NCBI RefSeq assembly: GCF_037974265.1 | Contig: NZ_CP150233.1 | Span: 6,758,001 to 6,822,000, forward strand | Reading direction: 5' to 3' | DNA from: Paenibacillus sp. FSL R5-0623 | GTDB lineage: Bacteria > Bacillota > Bacilli > Paenibacillales > Paenibacillaceae | Length of the DNA: 64,000 bases | Part shown: positions 43,758 through 53,643 of the stretch, one piece after another | How the letters are laid out: each line of letters opens with the position of its first letter | Numbering within the stretch: position 1 is the first letter of the stretch | Notes under the pieces: generated by a model | Databases searched by the model: none | What the model saw: the letters and a program-made list of their open reading frames with translations, nothing else | Told to the model about the DNA's origin: nothing | Program-made: the position numbers and the translations under genes

Positions 43758-44318
43758 ATGTCTGATAACAAAACCATTTTGTACATTGCTATGAGTTTGG
43801 ATGGATATATCGCAAGACTGGACGGTTCGGTCGATTGGTTATTTGATGTGGAGGGTGATGGTGGAGACAACGGGTATGCTGCATTTTATAAAACAATCGG
43901 TAGCGTTGTTATGGGACGTTATACGTATGAAGAGGTGCTCACACTGTCTGAAGAATTCCCCTATGCGGATCGGCCAACATATGTGCTTTCCCGCTCGGAA
44001 CAGCCGCCCGCTCCGCATGTACAGTTTACAACCGAGACGGTAGATACGCTCATTCCCCGATTAAAACAAACTTCTGATGGAGACGTGTGGATTGTAGGTG
44101 GCGGAATACTGGTTCAAGCTGTGTTAGCAAAAAAATTACTGGATGAGATTGAAGTCGCTATCATTCCCAAAATTCTTGGTGAAGGCATCCCCTTATTCCC
44201 GACAGGCACTGTGCCCAGTCAATTCAAAATGGTCCGGACCCAGACGCTGGGACAGATCATTTCGATTCGTTATGAGGTACAGAACAGCGGCACAGTGGAT
44301 ACACCCTCGAATGTCTAG
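43758..44318 (+). CDS. dihydrofolate reductase-like (RibD C-terminal domain) protein
   Basis: About 186 residues. ILYIAMSLDGYIARLDGSVDW, SVVMGRYTYEEVL and DVWIVGGGILVQAVL are the NADPH-binding landmarks of the RibD_C/YyaP group. It is probably an NADPH-dependent reductase, not a housekeeping DHFR. ATG 43758 has GGGAG eight bases ahead (two bases for the ATG at 43752). Its divergent WYL neighbour likely controls it. Confidence 0.88.
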   Translation: MSDNKTILYIAMSLDGYIARLDGSVDWLFDVEGDGGDNGYAAFYKTIGSVVMGRYTYEEVLTLSEEFPYADRPTYVLSRSEQPPAPHVQFTTETVDTLIPRLKQTSDGDVWIVGGGILVQAVLAKKLLDEIEVAIIPKILGEGIPLFPTGTVPSQFKMVRTQTLGQIISIRYEVQNSGTVDTPSNV

Positions 44319-44334
44319 ATAAGTAGAAAAGGAA

Positions 44335-44418
44335 AAAGACCATTCTTATGATGAAGGGACCTCATAAAGTTAGACACCATCTAACCATTGGGGTCCATTT
44401 CATGAAAGAGTGGTCTTT
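44335..44418 (+). terminator. terminator stem interrupted by a 40-bp IS3-end-like palindrome
   Basis: AAAGACCATTCTT (44335-44347) pairs with AAGAGTGGTCTTT (44406-44418). Between them, 44357-44396 has its own inverted ends (GGACCTCATAAAGTTAGA and TCTAACCATTGGGGTCC) that look like IS3-family termini brought together. Confidence 0.5.
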
Positions 44419-44436
44419 CCATTACCATATTTCAAG

Positions 44437-45561
44437 CTATCCTATCATTCCTCGCACATATTCTGCTAACACCTCTGCCGTCCTACGGTGAGATAACTCG
44501 CCTGGATGGGTGCGCGCTCCTACCGTCTCTTCGGTTGTATCAGGAAGCTGGATGATTGAGACCTTGCGGTCTCCTGTCCCCTTCGTATACGCATCAACCG
44601 CGCGATAGATGGCAGGCATCATGGGAAAACCAAGCATGCCATAAGCCCATACGAGTTGTGCATCCGGATTGTTTTTCCGAAGTTTGAACAGGAACTGCTC
44701 CACTGCTTTCTCAAAAGCGGTCAGATCTTCTTCATGATACGTACCGTCTTCGTTCAGCCGCTGCTTGTACACCTTACCAGTGTCGGGGTCTTTCCACTCC
44801 GGTGACTGAAATGCGCCCCCATCATTGCTGCCCAAGTTCACGACCACCACATCCGGCTGCCACGAACCAAAATTATGCTGATCTCCTGCACCGAGCGCTT
44901 CGTTACGCTCACCAGTAAGCAAGCCACAGACCTGTTCGTAATACTCGGGGATGTTCCCTTTTGGATTGTTATCCCAACTTGTCAGCACACCCCAGCCACT
45001 TTGCGAGATGACCCGATACTCCGCATTCAGCGCTTCTGCTGACATGAACGTATAATTATGTATGGCGCTGAACCACATCGGAATCCAATCTTCCTCCGCT
45101 TTCGCTCCAATCGCACCTTCGCCAGATGTAATACTGTCACCAATGAACTCGATCTTGTACGGTTTTTCCTGCACAGGCAGGAACGCTCCATCGGATTTCA
45201 CCGCATGAATCTGCAAAGCACAACCCGGGTCACCACTCATCGCTTGAACATCTTTTACGATCCGTACATTCTTCACCACATTCGCGTTCATTCCTCGGAA
45301 TATACAGACCCAGTGCCTTCCCGCCGTTAACATCTGTCTGCTCACCGAAACACCATTGATCAGAATGCTGATCCATGACTCATACATGTCATACTGTGAC
45401 TCTACCTCAACCCATAGTTCGGAGCCCCGTACATTGAGTTCAACTGCACTCCCCGTCCAAAATAACGTCAACGGCGATCGCTCTTCAGTCGTTCTGCCAT
45501 GCACTTTAAGATTTCCGATCTCAGGCAGAGCATATATCTTTAAATTCTCATTAGATATCAC
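44437..45561 (-). CDS. SGNH/GDSL carbohydrate esterase, CE2-like
   Basis: 374 residues, no signal peptide. An N-terminal beta-sandwich (about 1-130) precedes an SGNH hydrolase domain: block I FIGDSITSGEG with Ser143, block III NLGSNDGG, and block V HPGELSHRRTAEVL with the catalytic His. Two-domain layout and order match CE2 acetyl esterases, which remove acetyl groups from xylan or gluco-oligosaccharides. Being cytoplasmic, it probably acts on imported oligosaccharides. The start is GTG at 45561 with AGGAGG eight bases ahead. Confidence 0.87.
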   Translation of the reverse strand: MISNENLKIYALPEIGNLKVHGRTTEERSPLTLFWTGSAVELNVRGSELWVEVESQYDMYESWISILINGVSVSRQMLTAGRHWVCIFRGMNANVVKNVRIVKDVQAMSGDPGCALQIHAVKSDGAFLPVQEKPYKIEFIGDSITSGEGAIGAKAEEDWIPMWFSAIHNYTFMSAEALNAEYRVISQSGWGVLTSWDNNPKGNIPEYYEQVCGLLTGERNEALGAGDQHNFGSWQPDVVVVNLGSNDGGAFQSPEWKDPDTGKVYKQRLNEDGTYHEEDLTAFEKAVEQFLFKLRKNNPDAQLVWAYGMLGFPMMPAIYRAVDAYTKGTGDRKVSIIQLPDTTEETVGARTHPGELSHRRTAEVLAEYVRGMIG

Positions 45562-45625
45562 AGTGCAAACCTCCTAAGTTTGGCTCATATTATAAGCAGG
45601 CTCTCTACATGCCTCGGATGTACGC

Positions 45626-45994
45626 TTAACTGATATTATGCAACTTTTGAAGCGCTTCCTCTTTGTTTTTCAAAAAGAAAACATGCTTGCCATTGTTGCA
45701 CTCATAGATGAAATCTCTCAGGCTTTTGCTGTTATGTCCTTCGAAATCTCCCACAATAGCAAGCTTAACATGATAGTTCACGTATTTCTGCAAAATCTCG
45801 CCTGCAAGCTTGGTTTTCAGTTCGAAGAACTCTTCCGTGATGTTCGATTTGTCGATAATGAGTTTATCAGCATCATCGGTATACCTTACCGAAGCCATCA
45901 AATCCAGTGCATCTTGAGCATTGTTGATGACGATGCCATTACTTTCAATTATGGCGACCTTAGAATTGCCTTGTTGATCAATAGTTATGTTCAT
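45626..45994 (-). CDS. DUF4180-domain protein
   Basis: 122 residues matching the DUF4180 pattern: IIESNGIVINNAQDALDLM, KLIIDKSNITEEFFELKT, LAIVGDFEGHNSKSLRDFI and VFFLKNKEEALQKL. This is a small alpha/beta (STAS-like) cytoplasmic protein of unknown function. GAGGAGG precedes the ATG. Confidence 0.87.
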   Translation of the reverse strand: MNITIDQQGNSKVAIIESNGIVINNAQDALDLMASVRYTDDADKLIIDKSNITEEFFELKTKLAGEILQKYVNYHVKLAIVGDFEGHNSKSLRDFIYECNNGKHVFFLKNKEEALQKLHNIS

Positions 45995-46071
45995 TTCACT
46001 TTCTCCTCCTCTGGAATTCGGCTTTTGGATAAGAGATAAATATCTCAGTTACTATTTAGTTATTCAATTGT

Positions 46072-46965
46072 TCAATTATTTATCTTTTCAAGCGTCTCCA
46101 TATAGAACACATGCAGGAACTTTTTGATATTAACCTTGCTTTTGTCGCCTGCCTGATCTTCCTCCATGGCTCTCATCTTCATCCGTACATCCTGAAAGTC
46201 AAAGTAGAGGGGCGCATAATGCTCAAACTTGTGGTTGCTATAATCGGTGAGTCCAATCGAGGCCATGTTCGTCAGTGCGGCAATTACCGTTCTGCGGATG
46301 CGTTGTTCCATCGCCTTGCTCTCTTTCTCCACGTCCTTGGGCGTAGCCTTGTAAGTCTGGGCCACCGCTTCATAGGACTCCTTCAGCGGCGGCCACTCCC
46401 CGGCACGCTTCTGATCAATCGCATACTCCATGAGAGCCATAATATCCTTGCTGCCACTTTCTCCGATGATCCCCAGATCCATCAGAATGCTTTTTGCCGC
46501 ATCTCGCACGGTACGACCTTGGGCAAGCGCCGGCGCTTCCATCAGATTCAATCGGGCCATCGACTGCTTGATCTCCAGCACGTAACGTTCGTACTTCCAC
46601 TGTTCATTCACTTTGCTGAGCACATGCTCCACTTCCACCCGATTAATCGGTTTATGAATGAAGAATTCAATTCCGTTTTGGTAGGCAGCCCCTACCATCT
46701 CTTTATTCTCCACCTGAGAGATCATGATGAATTTGCCGGTATATCCGCTGTGCTTCAGTTTCGCAACCGTCTCAATTCCGTCCTGATCCGGCATCAGCAG
46801 ATCAATCAGTACCACATCGGGACGCAGATCCATGATCATCCGTGCTCCTTCTATGCCGCCCTCTGCCATGGCCGCAAGCTCGCCGATACCACAGGATTCG
46901 ATAATATCATGCAGCATGCTCCGGCTCACCACATCATCATCCACGATCATGATAGAAAGTGTCAT
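46072..46965 (-). CDS. response regulator, GlnL (YcbB)-like
   Basis: About 297 residues. Receiver domain with IMIVDDD, phospho-acceptor Asp55 in VVLIDLLMPDQDG and the Lys of FIHKPI, then the helical YcbB-type output domain (GRTVRDAAKSILMDLGI; YAPLYFDFQDVRMKM). In B. subtilis GlnL activates glutaminase and glutamine-transport genes in response to glutamine. The gene overlaps the sensor kinase; ATG 46965 is preferred since GGGGG is nine bases ahead and only three before the ATG at 46971. Confidence 0.87.
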   Translation of the reverse strand: MTLSIMIVDDDVVSRSMLHDIIESCGIGELAAMAEGGIEGARMIMDLRPDVVLIDLLMPDQDGIETVAKLKHSGYTGKFIMISQVENKEMVGAAYQNGIEFFIHKPINRVEVEHVLSKVNEQWKYERYVLEIKQSMARLNLMEAPALAQGRTVRDAAKSILMDLGIIGESGSKDIMALMEYAIDQKRAGEWPPLKESYEAVAQTYKATPKDVEKESKAMEQRIRRTVIAALTNMASIGLTDYSNHKFEHYAPLYFDFQDVRMKMRAMEEDQAGDKSKVNIKKFLHVFYMETLEKINN

Positions 46966-48268
46966 CGACATCGGCCCCCTTGATTAGATTCATTTTGGGA
47001 ATAGTTATAGCAAATGTTGTCCCTGTCTCTCCTGGAGGCGCCGACTCTACCTTAATCTGTCCCGCCAACGACTGAACGATATCACGTACATGAGACAGGC
47101 CAATGCCTGTTGCAGCAATGCCGACTTCATTGAACTTCGTTGTGTAGCCCGGTTCAAAGATAACATCCCGTTTGGCTTCGGGTACGCCTTTTCCAGAATC
47201 CATCACAACGAAATGCACGTTTTCTTCCTGCTCATATATACGAATTCGAATCGTCCCATCATGCTCAATCGCCTCTACCGCATTGGCAATCAGGTTATTC
47301 ATTACCGTTAGAAGAGGAATGTAATATGGAGACTCACAATCATACTGTTGCTCAATGTTGATCTCGACCTGCTTATGCAGCATTTCGCTATATTTTCGGT
47401 TTGCTTTACTGGCAAAGTTCAGCACTTCGGATAAGCTCATGTTGACTGCTTTTTCGTTATCATACAGCTTCAGCAGACCCGCGAGAATACGTTGTGAATC
47501 CTTCTTCACTTCATGAATCTGCTGAGCAATGCCCAGGGTGCGCTGACTGTATTGATTCATGTCCTGCTCCCGGAGATCGCGATATAGATCATAGCTGTCT
47601 GCCGTAATGCCTTCGATCGTATTCATCGCTTTCTTTAGATAAAAGACCTCGCTATACAGACCCGAGTTCACACTCAGCATCTGCTCCATCCGCTTCTCCT
47701 GCTCTGCATGTAAGAGCCGCATCTGCCTCACCGCAATGCTGTTATATAGCCCAATCACAAAGTAACTTCGCAGACCACCTACCACAAGCAGATACAACCA
47801 TTCCTTCATATAAAAGATATTGGTCCCGCTTAACATCCCGCGAAAAAGCAGCTCAACAAGATTAGAGGAGAAATCGATACATGTGATTAACCCGCCGAGC
47901 AGAAGAGGCTGTATCTCATGGAATCGATGCTTGAATTTGCTAAGCCCATAGGCAAAGACCAGATAATATACACCTGCCCCCAGATTGTCCCGCATGCTTT
48001 CCAGTATGGACACGGTCTGTACATGATTGATGAGATCTGCCGACTGAAACAGCAAATTCGCTATGCCTGTCAGGATTCCTGTCTTCACATAAGACAAGTG
48101 TGGCATGATCATCAGCAGAAATAAAAGGATGCTAACCCCCAGCCCGATTCGGAAGTAATCTTCCCGGAACGGATTTATCTTGAATTGCGCCCCTACCGCT
48201 GTGGCAAAGGCAATGGCCGTCATCTGTACATTTTCATTTTTGACCCAATTGCGCATCGATCTCTTCAC
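46937..48268 (-). CDS. sensor histidine kinase, GlnK (YcbA)-like
   Basis: 443 residues. About six membrane helices (residues 15-195), a coiled linker (EQEKRMEQMLSVNSGLYSE), and a kinase core in which the His region is QIHEVKKDSQRIL and the ATPase has NNLIANAVEAIEHDG (N box), DSGKGVPE (G1) and ATGIGLSHVRDI (G2). It belongs to the GlnK/DcuS-like SPOB-type kinases. It probably senses glutamine or a related signal and phosphorylates the response regulator encoded next, with which it overlaps by about 30 bases. Confidence 0.88.
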   Translation of the reverse strand: MKRSMRNWVKNENVQMTAIAFATAVGAQFKINPFREDYFRIGLGVSILLFLLMIMPHLSYVKTGILTGIANLLFQSADLINHVQTVSILESMRDNLGAGVYYLVFAYGLSKFKHRFHEIQPLLLGGLITCIDFSSNLVELLFRGMLSGTNIFYMKEWLYLLVVGGLRSYFVIGLYNSIAVRQMRLLHAEQEKRMEQMLSVNSGLYSEVFYLKKAMNTIEGITADSYDLYRDLREQDMNQYSQRTLGIAQQIHEVKKDSQRILAGLLKLYDNEKAVNMSLSEVLNFASKANRKYSEMLHKQVEINIEQQYDCESPYYIPLLTVMNNLIANAVEAIEHDGTIRIRIYEQEENVHFVVMDSGKGVPEAKRDVIFEPGYTTKFNEVGIAATGIGLSHVRDIVQSLAGQIKVESAPPGETGTTFAITIPKMNLIKGADVDDTFYHDRG

Positions 48269-48388
48269 CCACTATAACAACGTTTAGCGCCTACTGCCGG
48301 AACCCGCGCTTCTAATGTTAAACATACTAACATATGAAAGATGCATTAGAAATAATTAAAAATAGGGACTGGATGCGCAAGCAAAACA

Positions 48389-48424
48389 AAAAGGCCGGAA
48401 GTCTTCGCTTCTGCGGCCTTTTCC
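48389..48424 (-). terminator. terminator after hybrid kinase gene
   Basis: AAAAGGCCGGAAG and CTTCTGCGGCCTTTT arms with U's on the minus strand. Confidence 0.85.
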
Positions 48425-51400
48425 TTATATCTTATCCGGAATATCAAATGATACCATCGTGCCCTCACCTGGCTCACTTACGATCGACAATCCCCGACCA
48501 TACCGTTGCAGCAATCTGCGGTTTGTATTCACAATGCCTATTCCGCCTTTTCCACCTGGCGTAGCATGTAGCAGTTCTGCAACCTTCTCCGGTTCCATAC
48601 CTTTGCCATTATCCTTCACCTCAATACGGGTATAACCCTCATGACGAGTGATGGATAGGCATAACGTACCGCCTACATTGCGGCTTAATAGACCGTGTCT
48701 GACGGCATTTTCAATCAAAGGCTGAATTGATAGCGGCGGAAGAAGCAACGGAAGGTCCGGCTCTACGTTTAATACCACTGACAATCGGTCTTCAAATCTT
48801 GTTTTTTCAATAAAAAGATAAGCTTCAACGAGTTCCAGCTCGTATGATAATTTCACCAGTTCCCCTGTATTGAGATAGTTGAAGCTGATCCGTAAATAGG
48901 ATGAAAAAGCATCGCCAAGCTTCCGCATATGCTCTGTATCAATATCACTTAAAACCATAAGTGAATTCAGGGTATTAAACAGGAAGTGAGGCTGAATCTG
49001 AGCCTGTAAATAAGCGGCCTCCATGCGCAGGCGCTCTTGGATAGACTGATTTAGCATGGTCAATGCACGTATCCGATATTTCAGTTCCACCGCATCTACA
49101 GGCTTCGTGACATAATCATTGGCCCCCGATGCAAACCCCGTGTAGATATCTGGCGGCTGACTACGTGCCGTCAACAGCAGCACAGGAAGCTCAGACATCG
49201 AGAACTGTTCCCTCACCTTCTGGGTTAACTCATAGCCGGACATATTGGGCATCATCACATCTGTAATGAGCAGATCCCACTGACGTGTTCCGAGCATTTC
49301 CATCGCTTCCTGACCCGAACCTGCTGTAGTTATATCATATGGTTCCGTCGAAAGAATGCTGACCAACACATCCAGATTCACCGGATCATCATCCACAGCC
49401 AGAATGGAAGCTCTTCCCTCTTTTAACAACGGAGCCATCTCTGCTGTCGCCAAGGCTTCCGCGTCCCCCATACCTTGACGGGGTAACAGGAATCCGCTAG
49501 GTGCATCTTCCATCATCTCGGCGGCCTGTTCCCATATCAGGGGAAGTTGTGACTGAGCCTGATCGGCGGCTTCATCCGCGAGTGGCAGATCGAAGCTGAA
49601 TACCGAGCCCTTTCCGAGTTCCGAGCGAACCGTAAGTGCCCCGCCGTGCAGTTCTACGAGCTCTTTGCAGATGTTCAGTCCAAGCCCGATGCCTTGTCCA
49701 TCACTGATTCCATACGACCCTTGTTCATACGGAAGGAAAATACGCATCCGTGTATCCTCATCCATGCCAATGCCTGTATCCGTCACATGAATCAGAGCAT
49801 GTCCTTCACGAATTTCGGCACTTACGGATATCGTTCCTTCCTCTGTATGTTTAAGCGCATTATGCAGCAGATTATACAAAATCTGAACGAGCCTTTCTTC
49901 ATCAGCCATGACCAGTGGGAACGATTCCGAAATCTCCATATGAAGGCGGACCGGTTTCCGTTCTGCCATGAATTGCAGCATAGCGATAATGCCAGGCACA
50001 ACCGACTGTATGGAAATAGGACTCTGACGTAACACAATGCGGTGTTCCTTCAACCGGACTACATCCAGTAGATCACCAAGGAGATGTGACATCCGTCGAC
50101 CAATCGTAATCAGCAACTCCATATCCTCCAGGCTCTGTTCATCCAGCCGGCTTTTCTCTCGGGTGACCACGTTGTGGGCGATGTTAATGATCCCGTGCAG
50201 CGGGGTCCGCAGTTCATGTGATGTATTCGCCAAGAACTGATCTTTAATTTTGTCACTCTTCTGCAATGCTGTATTTAGCTCCATATTTTCTCGTGCATTC
50301 CTGAAATACTTCTTGAACCAATAGGCGGAGAAGCCGGTGATTGCAAAAATAATATCGATTGGATAGTACACCGTCGTCACATCTCCGGCTGTCTCGGCCA
50401 CACTCCATATCAGGTTGGATGTAATACCTCCTGCAGTAAGTAGCAGAAAAACAATATCCCGGTCCGCCTGTTTCCTGAAGATCATCGTTCCGACGATATA
50501 TAGAAACCAGATCATGGATACAAGAAAGAATACGTTAATGACGTTGTAATGGATCATGGCATATGTAATATGAATGGGCACCACCACAATCACGGCCGTA
50601 TAGATCAAGGTCATGACAACATGCCACTGTAGCCATGCCTTTCGTACATGAACCATCGTTAATCTCTGGAATAACAGAAGGATACAAGCATTCTGCAGCA
50701 ACAATGAGATCAATCGAATTTTAATGCCCCAGGTATAATTAAATGGAAGCCATAACATCAATATATTGTCATGACCCATCGTAACCGTGATGCCAACGGA
50801 TATAGTTAATACGGCTCCAACCAGCAAGGAACGTTCCTGTCGATTAAATGCGTAAAGAATACAGGCATACATGCCGTGGAGGAGCATAACCAGAAAGGTG
50901 AGCATCTGAAAACCAATGGAATACCAACGTGAAAAATCAACAGCTGCCTGTGAACCAAAGCGAACAGGTTTGCTAATTCCGCCCATATACGGGCTGTCGT
51001 AATTGGCTACACGGACCAATAGTTCAATGGAGGTTGTTCCTTCCTGATCATAGGTCGCTGTATATGAAGTGCTTCGGGGTATATATGTACTGCTATCCGT
51101 GGAGACCTCACCCATGCCCCCGTCCGCGTCTCCATTCATCTCAACCTCGGATGAACTTCGGATTCCCTTGAACCAGAAGGTTACCGGCTTCTGAAGTGGA
51201 TCTGTCAAAATGCGCAATCGATATGTTCCGTAACCGTACGAACTCTCTTGTTCCTGATTCTGTACACTCCCCCAGTCTCCTGGGACCTGAACACTCTTCG
51301 CACCGCCATTCCTCTTCGCAATATCTTGTTGGGTCAGCAACTCATCCGGGTAAAGTTCCCATTCCCCATTCAAGTACATGACAGGGGACTGATCCAGATC

Positions 51401-51562
51401 CACATCTCTCAAATCAAGCACCCCGTTAACGGCGCGATGCTCATCTACTGTGTGGAATAACTCTGACCATACCGAGCGCATGCCAATTAACACTCCAAAA
51501 ATGATTAGCATGATGATCAAATATTTGTAACGGTCCCTACGTTTCGTTTGAAGTAATTTCAT
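48425..51562 (-). CDS. hybrid sensor kinase with two kinase cores (7TM-DISM, HisKA, REC, LytS-type)
   Basis: 1045 residues. One membrane helix (16-28), an extracellular jelly-roll 7TMR-DISMED-like domain (about 50-205), seven membrane helices (about 215-415), HisKA with His449 (TSHELRTPLHG), HATPase (NLLHNALKH, DTGIGM, GQGIGLGL), a receiver domain (AVDDDPVN, Asp768 in ITDVMMPNMSG, Lys820), and a second, LytS-type kinase with His859 (QIQPHFLFNTLNSL) and its own HATPase (PLIENAVRHGL, DNGKGM). Two complete catalytic cores joined by a receiver suggest internal phosphorelay or dual input. It follows the REC-SARP regulator by three bases, so they form a two-component pair. The ligand is unknown. 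Confidence 0.93.
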   Translation of the reverse strand: MKLLQTKRRDRYKYLIIMLIIFGVLIGMRSVWSELFHTVDEHRAVNGVLDLRDVDLDQSPVMYLNGEWELYPDELLTQQDIAKRNGGAKSVQVPGDWGSVQNQEQESSYGYGTYRLRILTDPLQKPVTFWFKGIRSSSEVEMNGDADGGMGEVSTDSSTYIPRSTSYTATYDQEGTTSIELLVRVANYDSPYMGGISKPVRFGSQAAVDFSRWYSIGFQMLTFLVMLLHGMYACILYAFNRQERSLLVGAVLTISVGITVTMGHDNILMLWLPFNYTWGIKIRLISLLLQNACILLLFQRLTMVHVRKAWLQWHVVMTLIYTAVIVVVPIHITYAMIHYNVINVFFLVSMIWFLYIVGTMIFRKQADRDIVFLLLTAGGITSNLIWSVAETAGDVTTVYYPIDIIFAITGFSAYWFKKYFRNARENMELNTALQKSDKIKDQFLANTSHELRTPLHGIINIAHNVVTREKSRLDEQSLEDMELLITIGRRMSHLLGDLLDVVRLKEHRIVLRQSPISIQSVVPGIIAMLQFMAERKPVRLHMEISESFPLVMADEERLVQILYNLLHNALKHTEEGTISVSAEIREGHALIHVTDTGIGMDEDTRMRIFLPYEQGSYGISDGQGIGLGLNICKELVELHGGALTVRSELGKGSVFSFDLPLADEAADQAQSQLPLIWEQAAEMMEDAPSGFLLPRQGMGDAEALATAEMAPLLKEGRASILAVDDDPVNLDVLVSILSTEPYDITTAGSGQEAMEMLGTRQWDLLITDVMMPNMSGYELTQKVREQFSMSELPVLLLTARSQPPDIYTGFASGANDYVTKPVDAVELKYRIRALTMLNQSIQERLRMEAAYLQAQIQPHFLFNTLNSLMVLSDIDTEHMRKLGDAFSSYLRISFNYLNTGELVKLSYELELVEAYLFIEKTRFEDRLSVVLNVEPDLPLLLPPLSIQPLIENAVRHGLLSRNVGGTLCLSITRHEGYTRIEVKDNGKGMEPEKVAELLHATPGGKGGIGIVNTNRRLLQRYGRGLSIVSEPGEGTMVSFDIPDKI

Positions 51563-51565
51563 TAA

Positions 51566-52723
51566 TTATTTTCTCATGACTTTGGTTAAACCGAGCTTCC
51601 AGTCCTGATACCATTCGGTAATGTCCTCACTGATCGGTATCTCCAAATCTTGCTCCATTCTGGTGGTTAAGAGACGATACTGCTCCTCCACACCGAGATC
51701 GTTGTGCATTTCATCATATAACTTCATCAGCATAAAATAACTTTCTTCTTCATCCGGAAGCATATGCTGGATACGTTGTGTACTCTCGATCACTTTCTCC
51801 ACCAGCCCATGCTGCTGGTAGTACAGACTTAGTTGTCTCATATGATACAACCAAAGATAGCGTAATCTTTCCCGCTCAGGTTCAGCCCACATGTATTCAT
51901 AATTACCAAGATAGGTACCCTTATATAGATGAAGCGCTTGCTCATAGGCATGAACGGTACTTGCGTCTACGACTTTCCATTGCCTGATTTCCCGTTCCCA
52001 CTGCTCACTATCCAACTGAGCCTCACCCAATTCGAGTCGATAGCCTGCCTCCAGGTGTCCACTCTGAATCGTGATCATATTCATATTGCAAGTTTTCAGG
52101 GTTTGGCGGACATGATAAATTGCAGTGTAGAGTTGGTGTGCCGTCTTCTCCTCTTCCATTCCCGGCCAAAGAAGCTCCAGCAGAACACTGCGATGGATGA
52201 CCTGGTTCCGGTGGTGAAGCAAGTATGCAAACAGCTCTTGCGCCTTGCTTGTACGCCATTTGGCAACCTGGATATCCTTTCCTGGAAGCTTAAACTGAAT
52301 CTGATTAAAACAGCAAATTAAAGGTACGTTTGTATCCTTTGACCGCTGCTCGCGTTTTACGCTCAATTTCTCTCTTACGCGGCTTACCGTCTGCTTCAAT
52401 CGATCCTTTTGGATGGGCTTCATCACATAGTCCAAAGCCTGTAGTTCGAAAGCATGCACCGCATATTGATCGTAACTGGTCACAAATATAATTTCGGTGC
52501 CTGGTGTTGCCGCCTGAATCTGTCTTCCCAGATCCATACCATCCATCTCCGGCATATGAATATCCAGAAATACAACATCAGGACGGTGCTCCACAATACC
52601 CGCCACAGCCTCTGTTGGATTCATATATGTAGCAATAATTTCAATGCCGCTTACTTCTTTTTCTAGTGATTTTTGAAGGCCTATCAACGCTAGACGTTCG
52701 TCGTCAACCAATATCACTTTCAC
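51566..52723 (-). CDS. response regulator with SARP/BTAD output domain
   Basis: 385 residues. Receiver (VDDERLAL, phospho-acceptor Asp54 in VVFLDIHMPEMDG, Lys of VMKPIQK), then a winged helix (LFAYLLHHRNQVIHRSVLLE, AIYHVRQTLK; about 165-240) and a C-terminal bacterial transcriptional activation (BTAD, TPR-like) domain (VHAYEQALHLYKGTYLGNYEY). Such SARP-type receivers activate transcription. It is the first gene of an operon with the hybrid kinase. The start is GTG at 52723 after GAGGAGG. Confidence 0.92.
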   Translation of the reverse strand: MKVILVDDERLALIGLQKSLEKEVSGIEIIATYMNPTEAVAGIVEHRPDVVFLDIHMPEMDGMDLGRQIQAATPGTEIIFVTSYDQYAVHAFELQALDYVMKPIQKDRLKQTVSRVREKLSVKREQRSKDTNVPLICCFNQIQFKLPGKDIQVAKWRTSKAQELFAYLLHHRNQVIHRSVLLELLWPGMEEEKTAHQLYTAIYHVRQTLKTCNMNMITIQSGHLEAGYRLELGEAQLDSEQWEREIRQWKVVDASTVHAYEQALHLYKGTYLGNYEYMWAEPERERLRYLWLYHMRQLSLYYQQHGLVEKVIESTQRIQHMLPDEEESYFMLMKLYDEMHNDLGVEEQYRLLTTRMEQDLEIPISEDITEWYQDWKLGLTKVMRK

Positions 52724-52898
52724 AGGAGCTTCCTCCTCGACCCTGAGGCCTTGAGATTTATTTTCACTATTATATCATAGGCATTTTAAGTATTTAGCGT
52801 TCTTGGTTATCCATTTTTAATTTTTAGCAATTTAATTGTATAATACTAAATAGAAGGCAGGTTAAATAATCCGGTCTTGGAAGAGAGGAAGGTTCCAT

Positions 52899-53396
52899 AT
52901 GTCAGATGCTAATCAAAGCTTTGGGCAAGCCCTTGTCAAATCATTAGTGGGGGAACGCGGTCATATCCGCATCGCCCGTGCTCTACCCGATATCGATGTC
53001 ACACTTGCTGCTCGTACGCACGATGCCATGCCATATACGATCTACCAGTTGGTGAAGCACATGCATTATTGGCAGCAATTCATGCTCGAACACTTGGAAG
53101 GACGTAAGCCACAGCTCCCTGCTAACGTGAGTGAGAGCTGGCCTGAAGAGAAGGGTCCACAAGACGAAACCACGTGGAAGGCAGATATTCAGGCATTCTT
53201 GGATGGGGTTGATCAAGCCGTAGCCATTGCAGAGTCTGCACAATTAGATGATCCACTGCTCTATTTCCCGGGTGAAACCAAGGCAGGACTTCTGCGCAAT
53301 ATCGCATCCCATAACTCGTACCATTTGGGTGAGATTGTTCTGCTGCGCCGCTTCTACGGCGCATGGCCGCCTCCAGGTGGCGGGTTCCCGGCGTAA
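52899..53396 (+). CDS. DinB-family protein
   Basis: 165 residues forming a four-helix bundle. Potential metal-ligand histidines lie in QLVKHMHYWQQFMLEHLEG and NIASHNSYHLGEIVLLRR, the DinB pattern. Members act as thiol-dependent transferases (bacillithiol S-transferases) or have unknown roles. AGAGGAAGG precedes the ATG. Confidence 0.9.
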   Translation: MSDANQSFGQALVKSLVGERGHIRIARALPDIDVTLAARTHDAMPYTIYQLVKHMHYWQQFMLEHLEGRKPQLPANVSESWPEEKGPQDETTWKADIQAFLDGVDQAVAIAESAQLDDPLLYFPGETKAGLLRNIASHNSYHLGEIVLLRRFYGAWPPPGGGFPA

Positions 53397-53440
53397 ACAA
53401 TATTTACAACAGATTATTACACGAATATACAGACACATCT

Positions 53441-53477
53441 AAGCTGTGAAAGGACGATCGTTCCTTTTACAGCTTCT
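53441..53477 (+). terminator. terminator of DinB gene
   Basis: AAGCTGT.AAAGGA and TCCTTT.ACAGCTT arms with a short T-rich tail. Confidence 0.65.
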
Positions 53478-53643
53478 TGTGGTTATAGGCAAGTAACATC
53501 CATTGAAGTGCCAATTGTAACGCTCATAACCTGCTCCAGGCTCATATATTACTTCAAAGTACGTATATGACTTTGAGGTGCGTACTTCTCATCCCTCTTT
53601 TTCTGAACCACAATAGGAACAGAAGAAGAGAGGAGCATGTCCA

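Noticed and set aside
46111..46983. 290-codon open frame antisense to the GlnL-like regulator
   Set aside because: Complementary to a well-defined receiver protein; unnatural His/Arg-rich composition and no ribosome site.
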